Assembly: GCA_020061355.1 (NCBI GenBank)
Contig: JAGUYK010000046.1
Span: 62,001 to 126,000 of the forward strand
DNA length: 64,000 bases
Reading direction: 5' to 3'
From: Ignavibacteriales bacterium
Lineage (GTDB): Bacteria > Bacteroidota > Ignavibacteria > Ignavibacteriales > Melioribacteraceae
A program made the translations under genes and the position numbers. Below are positions 25,799 to 36,334 of this stretch, one piece after another (positions within the stretch are counted from its first letter, which is position 1; each line of letters opens with the position of its first letter). The notes under the pieces are model-generated. The model had not been told where the DNA came from and did no database searches. It was given only the letters and a program-made list of their open reading frames with translations.

Positions 25799-27037
25799 AT
25801 GAAAAAGCTAATAATACTAACAATAATAATTCTCTTTGTTGCTTCAGTAAATAATGAAGCAAAAACAAGGTATGGTTCTGTTTCAATCGGGATGTTCTAT
25901 TCTTCACTAAGTTCTTATGGTGAATGGTTGGAATTAGATGCCGGTTTAATAGTTTGGCGTCCTAACTCTGTTCATGCATACTGGCGACCCTATTCAATCG
26001 GAAGGTGGAGTTGGACAAATCATGGCTGGTACTGGGATTCATATGAGCCATTTGGCTGGGCAACCTATCATTACGGAAGATGGTATTATGATGATTATTA
26101 CGGATGGATTTGGATACCAGATAATGTTTGGGGTCCTTCATGGGTAGAGTGGAGATATGATAATGATTATATCGGTTGGGCTCCTTTACCACCATACGCC
26201 CAGTTTAGAAATGGTTTCGGAATCTATTTTTCAACTAAGTGGAATTCACACTATAGGTACTGGAACTTTGTAACATTTAGCCGCTTCTACAGTCATCGAT
26301 TGAACTATTATATCATTGATAATAGCAGGAATTACAGGATCTTTTCAAAAACCAAATACAGAAATAATTATTTCATGGAGCGCGACAGAATTGTAAATGG
26401 TGGTATTGACAGGTCTTACGTTGAAAGAAAAGGTGGTTACAAAATTGGCGAACGGAATATTTATGATCTGAATGATTATGAAAAGTATGATCGCTCAAGA
26501 AAATCTTCCGGTGAAAGAATCTATAACTATAGACCATCCGAACGTGAAATCGAAAATAATAGGGAAGTTGAAAAACTGAATATTACTCGTGGTGAAAGAA
26601 AAAGTTCGATTGAAACTGATAGGATTGTGATCAATGAAAGATCATCTAAAGAAGCAGAAGTAAGAACTGATAAAATTTCTGAAAGGACAATTGAGCGAAA
26701 TAATAGAACAAATGAAAAAATTGAGAAAAGAGAAACTGTTAGAGAAGAACCGATAAGAAATCAACGAACTGATGAACGGAAAATCGATTCACGCTCCGGT
26801 GAGACAAAGAAAGAAAATCGTGTTGATGTTACTCCAAGAAAAGAAGAATCACGTATTATGCCCGATGTTTCATCGAGAAGGGAAGTAAAACGGGAAACTG
26901 AATCGAGAAATTACAGAAATGAAACTCCACAAAGATCTGTTGAACCTTCGGAAAGGAAAAATGAAAGTAGCAAAAGAAAAGTTGAAGAAAGAAGCAATGA
27001 TAGAAGTAAGGAAAGAAGCAGCGAAAGACGAAGATAA
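25799..27037 (+). CDS. Exported YXWXGXW-type protein with highly charged tail
   Basis: 412 residues, signal peptide (KKLIILTIIILFVASVNNEA). Residues 20-150 are tryptophan/tyrosine-rich repeats (YWRPYSIGRWSWTNHGWYW, WATYHYGRWYYDDYYGWIWI, WVEWRYDNDYIGWAPLPP) of the type annotated DUF6600/YXWXGXW in Bacteroidota. Residues about 210-412 are a low-complexity region rich in Arg, Glu, Ser and Asn with no hydrophobic core, probably disordered. Function unknown; likely envelope-associated. A strong terminator follows. Confidence 0.75.
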   Translation: MKKLIILTIIILFVASVNNEAKTRYGSVSIGMFYSSLSSYGEWLELDAGLIVWRPNSVHAYWRPYSIGRWSWTNHGWYWDSYEPFGWATYHYGRWYYDDYYGWIWIPDNVWGPSWVEWRYDNDYIGWAPLPPYAQFRNGFGIYFSTKWNSHYRYWNFVTFSRFYSHRLNYYIIDNSRNYRIFSKTKYRNNYFMERDRIVNGGIDRSYVERKGGYKIGERNIYDLNDYEKYDRSRKSSGERIYNYRPSEREIENNREVEKLNITRGERKSSIETDRIVINERSSKEAEVRTDKISERTIERNNRTNEKIEKRETVREEPIRNQRTDERKIDSRSGETKKENRVDVTPRKEESRIMPDVSSRREVKRETESRNYRNETPQRSVEPSERKNESSKRKVEERSNDRSKERSSERRR

Positions 27038-27055
27038 ATCTTCAACAATTTTAAG

Positions 27056-27087
27056 AGCCCGGTTCAATTCTGAATCGGGCTTTTTTT
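27056..27087 (+). terminator. Intrinsic terminator after the YXWXGXW gene
   Basis: AGCCCGGTTCA (27056-27066) pairs with TGAATCGGGCT (27071-27081) with one wobble, followed by seven T. Confidence 0.9.
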
Positions 27088-28486
27088 ATAAACCCTCTTC
27101 ACTTAAAAGGTAAGTTAAGATTGCCATAGCAGCTGTTCCAAGCTGCATCTCTCTCGGGTGTACACTTTCAAAAGTATCGTTATCGGAATGATGTAGATCC
27201 ATATAACGCTGGTCATCCGGAACAAATCCGAACCATGCTTTAGCATTTTTTATCTGAGCAATATCACCGCCGCTTCCGCCGGGTCTAATCCAATCAATAT
27301 GAGCTTTATTTAAGATTGGAAGCCAGTCTTGTAATTTTTTTACTGTAGTTGAATCAGAAGTTATATTGAAACCTCTTGGAGTAAAAGCACCTCTATCGGC
27401 CTCAATTGCAGCGAGGTGTTTAACCTTCACAGTATCAGCATATTTGCCGTATTCAAGTGCACCTCGTAAACCGTTTTCTTCATTTATAAATAAGACACAC
27501 CGAATTGTACGTTTTGGTTTTAATCCTAAGCGATTAAGTAAATCAAGTATTTCCATTGTTTGGAGACAGGGTGCCCCATCATCATGAGCGCCGCAACCTT
27601 TATCCCAGCTGTCAAAATGTCCACCAACGACAATAATTTCATTTGGAAATTCATTCCCTCTAATCTCACCAATCACGTTAAATGAATTTACATCAGAATA
27701 ATTCTGGCAATTCATTTCAATTGTAATTTTTAAAGATGGCTCTTCGGATATTGCACGGCTTAAAAAATCTGCATCCAATGTGCCAATTGCGGCATGAGGG
27801 ATTTTAGTGATCAGTGAGTCGTAATACATTACACCAGTATGGGGAACGTTATCCTTTCTTGATGTAACTGAACGGACTATGGATGCAACTGCGCCATACC
27901 TTGCTGCTTCAATTGCACCTTGAGTTCTTTGATCAACGGCTTTACCATAAGCTTCAAAAGTATTTACTAAACTATTATCAAAAGCCCTATTGAAGAATAC
28001 AATTTTACCTTTGATTTTTTCACCAAGTATTTTTAGCTGGTCAAATGATTTTACTTCAACTATTTCGGCAGTTTTACCATTTGGAGGAGTAGCAATGCTT
28101 CCGCCAAAAGAAGCTATGTTTAATTTTCTACCTTTGTATTTTTTTGAATAAGAGACAATCGCAGTTTCAATATTGTTACGAACCCATTTAGGGACCATTA
28201 CGGGCTGTAACCAAACCGAATCGAACCCTAATTCTTCCATTTTGTTTTTAGCCCAATGGACCGCCTTAAAAGAATTCTCAGAACCGCTTAATCTGGGACC
28301 GATTTCACATAGTTCTTTCAACCATTCGTATCCTTTCTGTTCTGATAACGAGCGACTGATGATTGAATCGGCTACTTTCTTATATTTTTCAAATACTTTT
28401 TGTTTTGTGCTTTGTGCAGATAAAATTGAATATGAACTTATTGGAAGAATGAGAATCATTACAATTATAAAATTTATTTTTTTCAC
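27086..28486 (-). CDS. M28 family zinc aminopeptidase/carboxypeptidase
   Basis: 466 residues, GTG start, signal peptide (FIIVMILILPISSYSILSAQ). Metal ligands of the M28 fold are visible: His in VGGHFDSWDKG, Asp in GAHDDGA, Glu pair in FINEENGLRG, Asp in EADRGAF, and His in MDLHHSDNDTF. A PA-type insert lies between about residues 150 and 260. It resembles the plasma glutamate carboxypeptidase-like group. Secreted or periplasmic peptide degradation. It ends two bases inside the T-run of the convergent terminator. Confidence 0.88.
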   Translation of the reverse strand: MKKINFIIVMILILPISSYSILSAQSTKQKVFEKYKKVADSIISRSLSEQKGYEWLKELCEIGPRLSGSENSFKAVHWAKNKMEELGFDSVWLQPVMVPKWVRNNIETAIVSYSKKYKGRKLNIASFGGSIATPPNGKTAEIVEVKSFDQLKILGEKIKGKIVFFNRAFDNSLVNTFEAYGKAVDQRTQGAIEAARYGAVASIVRSVTSRKDNVPHTGVMYYDSLITKIPHAAIGTLDADFLSRAISEEPSLKITIEMNCQNYSDVNSFNVIGEIRGNEFPNEIIVVGGHFDSWDKGCGAHDDGAPCLQTMEILDLLNRLGLKPKRTIRCVLFINEENGLRGALEYGKYADTVKVKHLAAIEADRGAFTPRGFNITSDSTTVKKLQDWLPILNKAHIDWIRPGGSGGDIAQIKNAKAWFGFVPDDQRYMDLHHSDNDTFESVHPREMQLGTAAMAILTYLLSEEGL

Positions 28487-28560
28487 AATGGATCTCGGTT
28501 ATTTTCAAATTGGTGGGCAAATTAGGATAGGCAAATAAAAAAATCAAACATATTTAAAAT

Positions 28561-28583
28561 AAAAAGCCCCTTGATAAAGGGGC
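28561..28583 (-). terminator. Intrinsic terminator after rpmB
   Basis: On the minus strand GCCCCTT-TATC-AAGGGGC (28583-28566) is followed by TTTTTATTTT. Confidence 0.9.
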
Positions 28584-28591
28584 AATTAAGC

Positions 28592-28831
28592 TTATCTTGA
28601 TTTAATTTTTTTCTCTTTAACAAGTTTAGCTATTTCCGAAGTACCATTTTTTGCAATAGTTCTTAATGCGCTGACCGAAACTTTTACTGTCACAAATTTA
28701 TTCAATTCTTTTACCCAGATTCTTTTCTTCTGAAGATTAGGTAAAAATCTTCTTTTGCTTTTATTATGAGCATGAGAAATACTGTGACCACTAACCGGTC
28801 CAACACCCGAAACTTGACATCTGCGAGCCAT
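28592..28831 (-). CDS. rpmB: 50S ribosomal protein L28
   Basis: 79 residues, ARRCQVSGVGPVSGHSISHA with NKSKRRFLPNL and the C-terminal VKVSVSALRTIAKNG, the full-length L28 pattern. The early cysteine of the zinc-binding form is partly retained (one Cys in RRCQ, no second pair), suggesting the zinc-independent variant. Monocistronic, bounded by terminators on both sides. Confidence 0.97.
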   Translation of the reverse strand: MARRCQVSGVGPVSGHSISHAHNKSKRRFLPNLQKKRIWVKELNKFVTVKVSVSALRTIAKNGTSEIAKLVKEKKIKSR

Positions 28832-28913
28832 TATTTTCCTCTTATTTCCAATTTTTGAATGCCAAATGTATAAAAAAAAAATTAAATCGAAAAATATTTA
28901 CCCAAAAAAACAT

Positions 28914-28940
28914 AAAAAAAGCGGCATATAGCCGCTTTTT
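28914..28940 (-). terminator. Terminator after ferritin gene
   Basis: GCGGC-ATATA-GCCGC (28921-28935) with seven A on the left and five T on the right, so it can act in both directions; for the ferritin gene on the minus strand the T-run is the complement of 28914-28920. Confidence 0.9.
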
Positions 28941-28957
28941 GCTAAGTTTATTAAGTA

Positions 28958-29446
28958 TCAGCTTCTGCTGCCCAATTCTTTATCGAGCATATATAAAGCC
29001 ACTTTATTATCACCGACCATTTTGAATTTGTTCACAATTTGATCTACAGACGATACTTCTTCAACCTGTTCATCTACAAACCACTTAAGGAAATTATTTG
29101 TGGCGTGATCTTTTTCAGACTGAGCAAGATTTACCAGGTCATTTATCCTATTTGTAATATAGATTTCGTGTTTATGAGCTTCTTCGAAAGCTTCAAGCGG
29201 AGATTTCCATGTCGTTTTTGGCTTTTCAATAGCTTCAAGAGTTACTTTTCCATTAACTTCATTTAGGTAGTGGAAAAACTTCATTGCATGTCCGTACTCT
29301 TCACTGGATTGCTTTTTCATCCAGGATGAAAATCCTGCCCAATTTTCAGCTTCGAAATAGGCTGCCATTGAAAGGTACAAATATGAAGAAAATAGTTCAG
29401 CGTTAATTTGGTCATTCAAAGCTTTTTGCATTTTTTCTGATATCAT
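28958..29446 (-). CDS. ftnA: Non-haem bacterial ferritin
   Basis: 162 residues from ATG 29446. A longer frame opens at 29515 but AAAGAGG precedes 29446 at the right distance and MISEKMQKALNDQINAEL is the usual ferritin N-terminus. Ferroxidase ligands are visible: Glu in NAELFSSYLYLSMAAYFE, Glu-x-x-His in SSEEYGHAMKFFHYL, and Glu in FVDEQVEEV. Stores iron as ferric mineral in a 24-mer and protects against Fenton chemistry. The leader of about 70 bases before the start could hold a regulator site; none is obvious. Confidence 0.95.
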   Translation of the reverse strand: MISEKMQKALNDQINAELFSSYLYLSMAAYFEAENWAGFSSWMKKQSSEEYGHAMKFFHYLNEVNGKVTLEAIEKPKTTWKSPLEAFEEAHKHEIYITNRINDLVNLAQSEKDHATNNFLKWFVDEQVEEVSSVDQIVNKFKMVGDNKVALYMLDKELGSRS

Positions 29447-29630
29447 TGCAACCTCTTTAGTTTTAATGTGATTAATTGTCCGAAAATTATCTATTTCAGT
29501 TTGATTATACAACAATTCTTATCGTTAATAAGTTTATTTTGTTAAAATTTTTTTTTGAGGTCATTTAACAAACCCTAAAGATTTGTATCTTTTGTTCAAA
29601 TTATACGCAGTTTTAGAATAAAAATCACTT

Positions 29631-30338
29631 ATGAAATCAACCGCTACACTATTAAAAAGATTTAGTTTATTCGTTCTAATATTTTTCATGATGAACTTAT
29701 TCCTCATAATTTTTTTCCGGTTTATTGATCCGGCAAGCACTGCATTTATTTATCAGAACTCTGAGGACATTATTAATTCACTGTTCAGCAGCAGTGATGT
29801 GAGATATAAACCAATTAGCATTAGTAAAGTTTCTTATTATCTCCCTCTGGCTGTTATTGCTTCGGAGGATCAAAAGTTTTTTGAACATTTCGGTTTCGAT
29901 TTTGAACAGATTGAAAAAGCAATGAAGGAAAATGAATATCGCAAAAGGAAACGCGGTGCAAGCACCATAACGATGCAAGTGGCTAAAAATCTTTTTCTAT
30001 GGTCCGAAAGAAATTTTATTAGAAAAGGATTTGAAGCTTACTATTCATTACTTCTCGAAGTTCTATGGAGTAAATCAAGAATTATTGAAACTTATTTGAA
30101 TATTGCAGAAATGGGGAATGGTATCTATGGTGTGAATTCTGCTTCCAAAATTTTCTTTAAGAAAAATCCACTTAAAATATCTATATCCGAAGCAGCGGCA
30201 ATTGCAGCAGTTCTGCCAAATCCCAAAAAAAGAAATCCACTTAAACCAAGCAGGTATTTGATTGCCAGGCGAGGTGAAATAATAAAACAGATGAACTTAA
30301 TTGGTGGAAAAAATTATATAAAGCAAAATTTGAACTGA
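29631..30338 (+). CDS. mtgA: Monofunctional peptidoglycan glycosyltransferase
   Basis: 235 residues, one N-terminal membrane anchor (LFVLIFFMMNLFLIIFF), then the GT51 motifs in order: IASEDQKFFEHFGFD (catalytic Glu), RGASTITMQVAKNLFLW, RKGFEAYYSLLLEVLWSKSRIIETYLNIAEMG (second Glu), and NGIYGVNSASKIFF. Polymerises lipid II into glycan chains at the outer face of the inner membrane; no transpeptidase domain. Monocistronic. Confidence 0.95.
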   Translation: MKSTATLLKRFSLFVLIFFMMNLFLIIFFRFIDPASTAFIYQNSEDIINSLFSSSDVRYKPISISKVSYYLPLAVIASEDQKFFEHFGFDFEQIEKAMKENEYRKRKRGASTITMQVAKNLFLWSERNFIRKGFEAYYSLLLEVLWSKSRIIETYLNIAEMGNGIYGVNSASKIFFKKNPLKISISEAAAIAAVLPNPKKRNPLKPSRYLIARRGEIIKQMNLIGGKNYIKQNLN

Positions 30339-30341
30339 AGA

Positions 30342-30920
30342 TTAATTCTTCTTTGAATGAATTATATCATTACACTTAAGCAGAATACTCTCAACATTAG
30401 AATCGATCAATATCGGTGAGCTATACTTAAAATCTGGATTATCCATATTCCTTTCGTAAGAGTAACTTTTTATCACATTGTTTTTTGCATCGTAGTAGAT
30501 GATTTGTAAAATACTGTATCGCTTAAGATCTTTATTTAGCAAATAATAGGTTTTAGTTTTATAAATTTTTGTATTAATTCCTTCAATCTCAAATTGAAGG
30601 TCATTTTCTTCCATTACCCAGACATAAATATCATTTCCTTGAAAAACTTCAATTCCAACTATATTTATATAAGTTTTGCTAGAACTATTAATGTCGACTA
30701 AAATCCAATTCTCCTTTTCTGATTGAGCCTGAAGTTGAAAAAACACTGAGGATAGAATTAGTAATAAGGTTCTTATATTAATCTTATAAAATCTTTGAAA
30801 TAAAAAGAATGATTCTAAAAAAGTTGTGTAACTAAAAATAGATTTTTCAAAATAGCGATTTGCGGCTTTTAAGTACTCAGTTAGGATAAAACTTTTACCT
30901 TTTTGCAAAATATACTCCAT
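30342..30920 (-). CDS. Surface-adhesin protein E-like exported protein
   Basis: About 193 residues from ATG 30920. The frame continues upstream into the tRNA-Ser gene, and that part is clearly antisense tRNA, so a start at 31001 is rejected. A hydrophobic stretch (NIRTLLLILSSVFFQLQAQ) looks like a signal peptide, which would suggest an even later, non-ATG start near 30790. The mature part (NWILVDINSSSKTYINIVGI, VWVMEEND, YSILQIIYYDAKNNVIKSYSY) has the pattern of the protein E adhesin-like domain family. Function in this organism unknown. Converges with mtgA, three bases between stops. Confidence 0.6.
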   Translation of the reverse strand: MEYILQKGKSFILTEYLKAANRYFEKSIFSYTTFLESFFLFQRFYKINIRTLLLILSSVFFQLQAQSEKENWILVDINSSSKTYINIVGIEVFQGNDIYVWVMEENDLQFEIEGINTKIYKTKTYYLLNKDLKRYSILQIIYYDAKNNVIKSYSYERNMDNPDFKYSSPILIDSNVESILLKCNDIIHSKKN

Positions 30921-30957
30921 TAACTGAGTTTTAGTGTGTTTAAGAATTTTAGCAAAG

Positions 30958-31044
30958 AGGAGAGAGAGGGATTCGAACCCTCGGTACCCTTGCAGGTACA
31001 CTTCCTTTCCAGGGAAGCCAGATCAACCACTCCTGCACCTCTCC
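30958..31044 (-). tRNA. tRNA-Ser(GGA)
   Basis: Minus strand: acceptor GGAGAGG with TCTCTCC (last pair G-T), anticodon arm CTTCC-CTGGAAA-GGAAG giving GGA, long variable arm GTACCTGCAAGGGTAC, T arm GAGGG-TTCGAAT-CCCTC. Discriminator reads T rather than the usual G. No CCA encoded. Confidence 0.93.
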
Positions 31045-32914
<1,870 letters not shown>

Positions 32915-32928
32915 TATTACTTCCTAAC

Positions 32929-32955
32929 AATGGGGCATTTTATTGCCCCATTTTA
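32929..32955 (+). terminator. Intrinsic terminator after gdhA
   Basis: AATGGGGCA (32929-32937) pairs exactly with TGCCCCATT (32944-32952), followed by TTAATTTATT. Confidence 0.85.
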
Positions 32956-32999
32956 ATTTATTTACTTTTTAAAAATTTATCTGAGAATTTTATTTTTAT

Positions 33000-35987
33000 A
33001 TGAAAGCAGAATCGGTAAAATTTAATAAGGAGCTGATTGAGAAGAGCCGTTACTCCAAATTTCAGGATTTTCATAATTTGATGCAGTTCCGGGTTCGCGA
33101 TATACTGCTTGTCTCCAGTTTATACGATTCATATATATTTGAAGAAGATAATCGACTATATGAACTTATCCGTCAGGAATATCAAGGATTAAATCTTAGT
33201 CACTCACCTGAACTTGTTCAGGTTTCTTCCAGTGTTGAAGCCTTTAAGATGATAGATGAAGAAAGGCGTTTCGACCTGATTATTGCAACAATGCATATTG
33301 AGGATATGTCCCCGATTTCTTTTGCAAAAAGATTAAAAGAATCCGGAATCGATATCCCAATTATTTTGCTTGGATATGATAACAGGGAAATGATTGATCT
33401 GGTTTCTTCAAAAGATATTACTGTGTTCGATAAAGTATTTATTTGGCAGGGCGATTATAAAATTATATTAGGCATCATAAAATATATTGAAGATAAAAAA
33501 AATGTTGAAAATGATACCAGAAGAGTAGGGGTTCAATCAATAATTCTGGTTGAGGACAGTATAAGGTTCTATTCATCATATCTGCCGGCTGTTTATACGG
33601 TAGTATTGAAGCAGTCTCAAAGTTTAATATCAGAAGGAATAAATCTTTCTCATAAATTTTTAAGAATGAGAGCAAGGCCAAAAATCCTCCTCTGTTCAAA
33701 TTATGAAGAAGCATTGAATTATTTCAGAAAATATGAGGATTATATTCTTGGTGTAATCTCAGATATCGATTTTCAAAAAGAAGGTAAACCGGACCCTAAA
33801 GCAGGACTGGAGTTTGCAAGGAAAGTGAAAGAACTTCAGTCTGATGTACCTGTTATACTTCAGTCGAGCTTACCACAAAGCGAAGAGCTTGCAAAATCTA
33901 TCGGTTCTTCTTTCCTTCTTAAAGATTCACCGACATTACTTGAAGATCTTAGAAAACTTATGGTACAATATTTTAGTTTCGGTGATTTCATTTTTAGAAC
34001 GGAAGAAGGAGAAGTTGTAGGGACCGCATCTAATTTAACCGAACTTGAAGAACAACTTGAAAGGGTACCTGACGAATCAATCTTATTTCACGCTTCACGT
34101 AATCATTTTTCTAACTGGCTTAAAGCAAGAACGGAATTCTGGCTTGCTCATCAGTTGCGTCCTAAAAAAGTGACAGATTTTAATTCAACTGCAGAATTAA
34201 GAACATTATTAATTGAATCGGTTCGTGAATTCAGAAAAGCATGGCAGATTGGTGTAATATCGGATTTTAATAGAGAAACCTTTGACAGTACAACCTCGTT
34301 TGCCCGTATTGGCGGGGGTTCATTGGGCGGTAAAGCTAGAGGTTTAGGTTTTGTTAATCGTTTGTTAAGTGACTTTAATATACGTAATAGATTTGAAGGA
34401 GTGAAGATATTTGTCCCACCCGCTGTGGTTCTGGCAACCGATGTATTCGATCAGTTTATACATGATAATAATCTATTGGACTTTGCACTTCGGACAAAGG
34501 ATGATAAAGAGTTAGAATCAAAATTATTCAAAGCAAAAAAGTTTCCTAAATATGCTATTGATTCACTGAAAGACTTTTTAGAATTGGTTAAAGAGCCAAT
34601 TGCAGTTAGATCTTCAAGTTTACTGGAGGATTCCCAGGGACAACCGTTTGCCGGTGTTTATGAAACATTAATGCTACCAAATAATCATCCTGATATTTCG
34701 GTAAGATTGAAGCAACTAATTCTTGCCGTAAAAAGAATTTACATGTCGGTCTATTTTCAAAGGTCCAAGGATTACATCAAAGTAACAACATATCGGCTTG
34801 AAGAAGAAAAAATGGCAATAATTGTACAGAAGGTCGTTGGGGCTAATCATAATTGTAAATATTATCCTGAATTTTCTGGCGTTGCTAAGTCTTATAATTT
34901 CTATTCTAATCCACCCATTAAATCCCATGATGGAATTGTTTCTGTTGCTCCTGGACTGGGTAAATATATTGTCGATGGTGGAATGACATTTCGGTTCTGT
35001 CCTAAATATCCGCAACATATTTTACAGTTTTCCACTATTGAAAACCTGCTAAAATATTCTCCGCATGAATTTTTTGCTATTAACCTGAATGAAAATCACT
35101 TTCAGAAAAATTTTAGCGAAGACACTCTTGTAAAAAAGTATAATATTTCTGATGCAGTGAAAGACGGTACCCTTAATCTTACAGGTTCTACATATTCGAT
35201 TGATAATAACACAGTATATGATGGAGTTGATAGAGACGGTCCAAAACTTTTTACTATGTCTTCGATTTTGAAATACAAAATTTTTCCGCTTCCTGAAATT
35301 TTAGAACTTTTACTTGACATGGGTAATTGGGGTACTGGGGCTCCGGTTGAAATTGAGTTTGCTGTTAACTTAACCGTTCAACATGATAAACCGAAAGAAT
35401 TTGCACTACTTCAAATGAGGCCGTTAGTTATTAGTAATGAAATTGAAGAACTTGAATTGGATACATTTGATAGGAATTCACTATTAATAAAAAGTGAGCA
35501 GGTACTCGGTCACGGGGTAATTAAGGATATAAGAGATATTGTATGCGTGGACTTAAATAAGTTTGATAGAAAATATACACTTGAAGTCGCACATGAAATT
35601 GCACAGTTTAATTCTATTCTACTTCAAAATAAAATACCTTACTTGCTCATCGGAATGGGAAGGTGGGGGACACTGGATCCATGGCTTGGAATACCTGTTA
35701 CCTGGGAGCAGATTAACGGCGCAAGGGCTATTATTGAGGCAAACTTCACTGATTTTAGTGTCACTCCCTCTCAGGGATCCCACTTTTTTCAAAATTTAAC
35801 TTCATTCAAAGTTGGTTATTTTACAATTAATGAATTGGATGAAAGTGGATTTATTGATTGGAATTGGATTAATGAACAGCATGTTTATGATCATAAAGAA
35901 TTTACAAAACATATACGACTCGATAAATCTTTACTCATTAAAATAAACGGACATAAGAGTAAAGGGATCATAATTAAACCAAATTAA
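33000..35987 (+). CDS. Receiver-fused PPDK_N (ATP-grasp) protein without phosphohistidine domain
   Basis: 995 residues. Residues about 30-165 form a degenerate receiver-like domain (phospho-Asp position reads IIATMHIEDM). Residues about 175-325 form a receiver with usable acids (ILVEDS, GVISDIDF, FLLKDS). From about 430 follows the pyruvate phosphate dikinase N-terminal ATP-grasp domain: GGGSLGGKARGLGFVN, IAVRSSSLLEDSQGQPFAG, GVAKSYNFYS and ALLQMRPLVIS. Canonical PEP synthases then have the mobile domain with TCHAAI and a PEP barrel; both are absent. Instead the C-terminus has GHGVIKDIRDIV and GMGRWGTLDPWLGIP, then SQGSHFFQNL, shared with the proteins at 54675 and 56414. So it is not a PEP synthase; the substrate is unknown. 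Upstream neighbour is gdhA. Confidence 0.8.
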   Translation: MKAESVKFNKELIEKSRYSKFQDFHNLMQFRVRDILLVSSLYDSYIFEEDNRLYELIRQEYQGLNLSHSPELVQVSSSVEAFKMIDEERRFDLIIATMHIEDMSPISFAKRLKESGIDIPIILLGYDNREMIDLVSSKDITVFDKVFIWQGDYKIILGIIKYIEDKKNVENDTRRVGVQSIILVEDSIRFYSSYLPAVYTVVLKQSQSLISEGINLSHKFLRMRARPKILLCSNYEEALNYFRKYEDYILGVISDIDFQKEGKPDPKAGLEFARKVKELQSDVPVILQSSLPQSEELAKSIGSSFLLKDSPTLLEDLRKLMVQYFSFGDFIFRTEEGEVVGTASNLTELEEQLERVPDESILFHASRNHFSNWLKARTEFWLAHQLRPKKVTDFNSTAELRTLLIESVREFRKAWQIGVISDFNRETFDSTTSFARIGGGSLGGKARGLGFVNRLLSDFNIRNRFEGVKIFVPPAVVLATDVFDQFIHDNNLLDFALRTKDDKELESKLFKAKKFPKYAIDSLKDFLELVKEPIAVRSSSLLEDSQGQPFAGVYETLMLPNNHPDISVRLKQLILAVKRIYMSVYFQRSKDYIKVTTYRLEEEKMAIIVQKVVGANHNCKYYPEFSGVAKSYNFYSNPPIKSHDGIVSVAPGLGKYIVDGGMTFRFCPKYPQHILQFSTIENLLKYSPHEFFAINLNENHFQKNFSEDTLVKKYNISDAVKDGTLNLTGSTYSIDNNTVYDGVDRDGPKLFTMSSILKYKIFPLPEILELLLDMGNWGTGAPVEIEFAVNLTVQHDKPKEFALLQMRPLVISNEIEELELDTFDRNSLLIKSEQVLGHGVIKDIRDIVCVDLNKFDRKYTLEVAHEIAQFNSILLQNKIPYLLIGMGRWGTLDPWLGIPVTWEQINGARAIIEANFTDFSVTPSQGSHFFQNLTSFKVGYFTINELDESGFIDWNWINEQHVYDHKEFTKHIRLDKSLLIKINGHKSKGIIIKPN

Positions 35988-36186
35988 CAAATCAAGTAAT
36001 ATTACGTGCAGTTGCACAACTGATTCTAGAGTAATTTCAAGTAGTATAAATCGATAAGTATTTCACCAAACATATTAATTTAGTGGCAAAATTTAAAATT
36101 GGAATCAAATCCTTATATTTGCTCACCTGATTTGAAGATTGTTTTAACTATTTAGATTGCAAAAGAATTAAACAGGGAAAAATTGT

Positions 36187-36242
36187 ACGGAAAGGTGGCA
36201 GAGTGGTTGAATGCGGCGGTCTCGAAAACCGTTGTCCGGCTT
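36187..36242 (+). repeat. Left attachment repeat: truncated 5' half of tRNA-Ser(CGA)
   Basis: Identical over 56 bases to 44385-44440. It contains acceptor 5' strand, D arm, anticodon arm and the start of the variable arm, then breaks off into element DNA (ATAATCC). No T arm or 3' acceptor strand follows. Being on the upstream side, it retains the original tRNA promoter region. Confidence 0.9.
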
Positions 36243-36275
36243 ATAATCCAATCTAAAATCAAATCATTTTACTGT

Positions 36276-36296
36276 AGTTACTACTTTTTTTACTAC
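36276..36296. promoter_or_regulatory. Candidate left arm-type integrase sites
   Basis: AGTTACTAC at 36276-36284 and TTACTAC at 36290-36296. The same nonamer occurs twice at the right end (44302 and 44314). Same orientation at both ends. Confidence 0.5.
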
Positions 36297-36334
36297 TAAA
36301 ACCTATTTTCTTTGAACGTTTGAGGAGTGTTTTT

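Noticed and set aside
30921..31001. Longer start for the adhesin-E-like gene
   Set aside because: The extra N-terminus overlaps the tRNA-Ser and reads typical antisense-tRNA peptide (GYRGFESLSLL).
35563..35799. 78-codon plus-strand frame inside the receiver-fused PPDK_N gene
   Set aside because: Out-of-frame shadow of a gene with clear conserved motifs.
33000..35987. Annotation as phosphoenolpyruvate synthase
   Set aside because: Only the ATP-grasp domain is present; the swivelling phosphohistidine domain and PEP/pyruvate barrel are absent in this and both paralogues.
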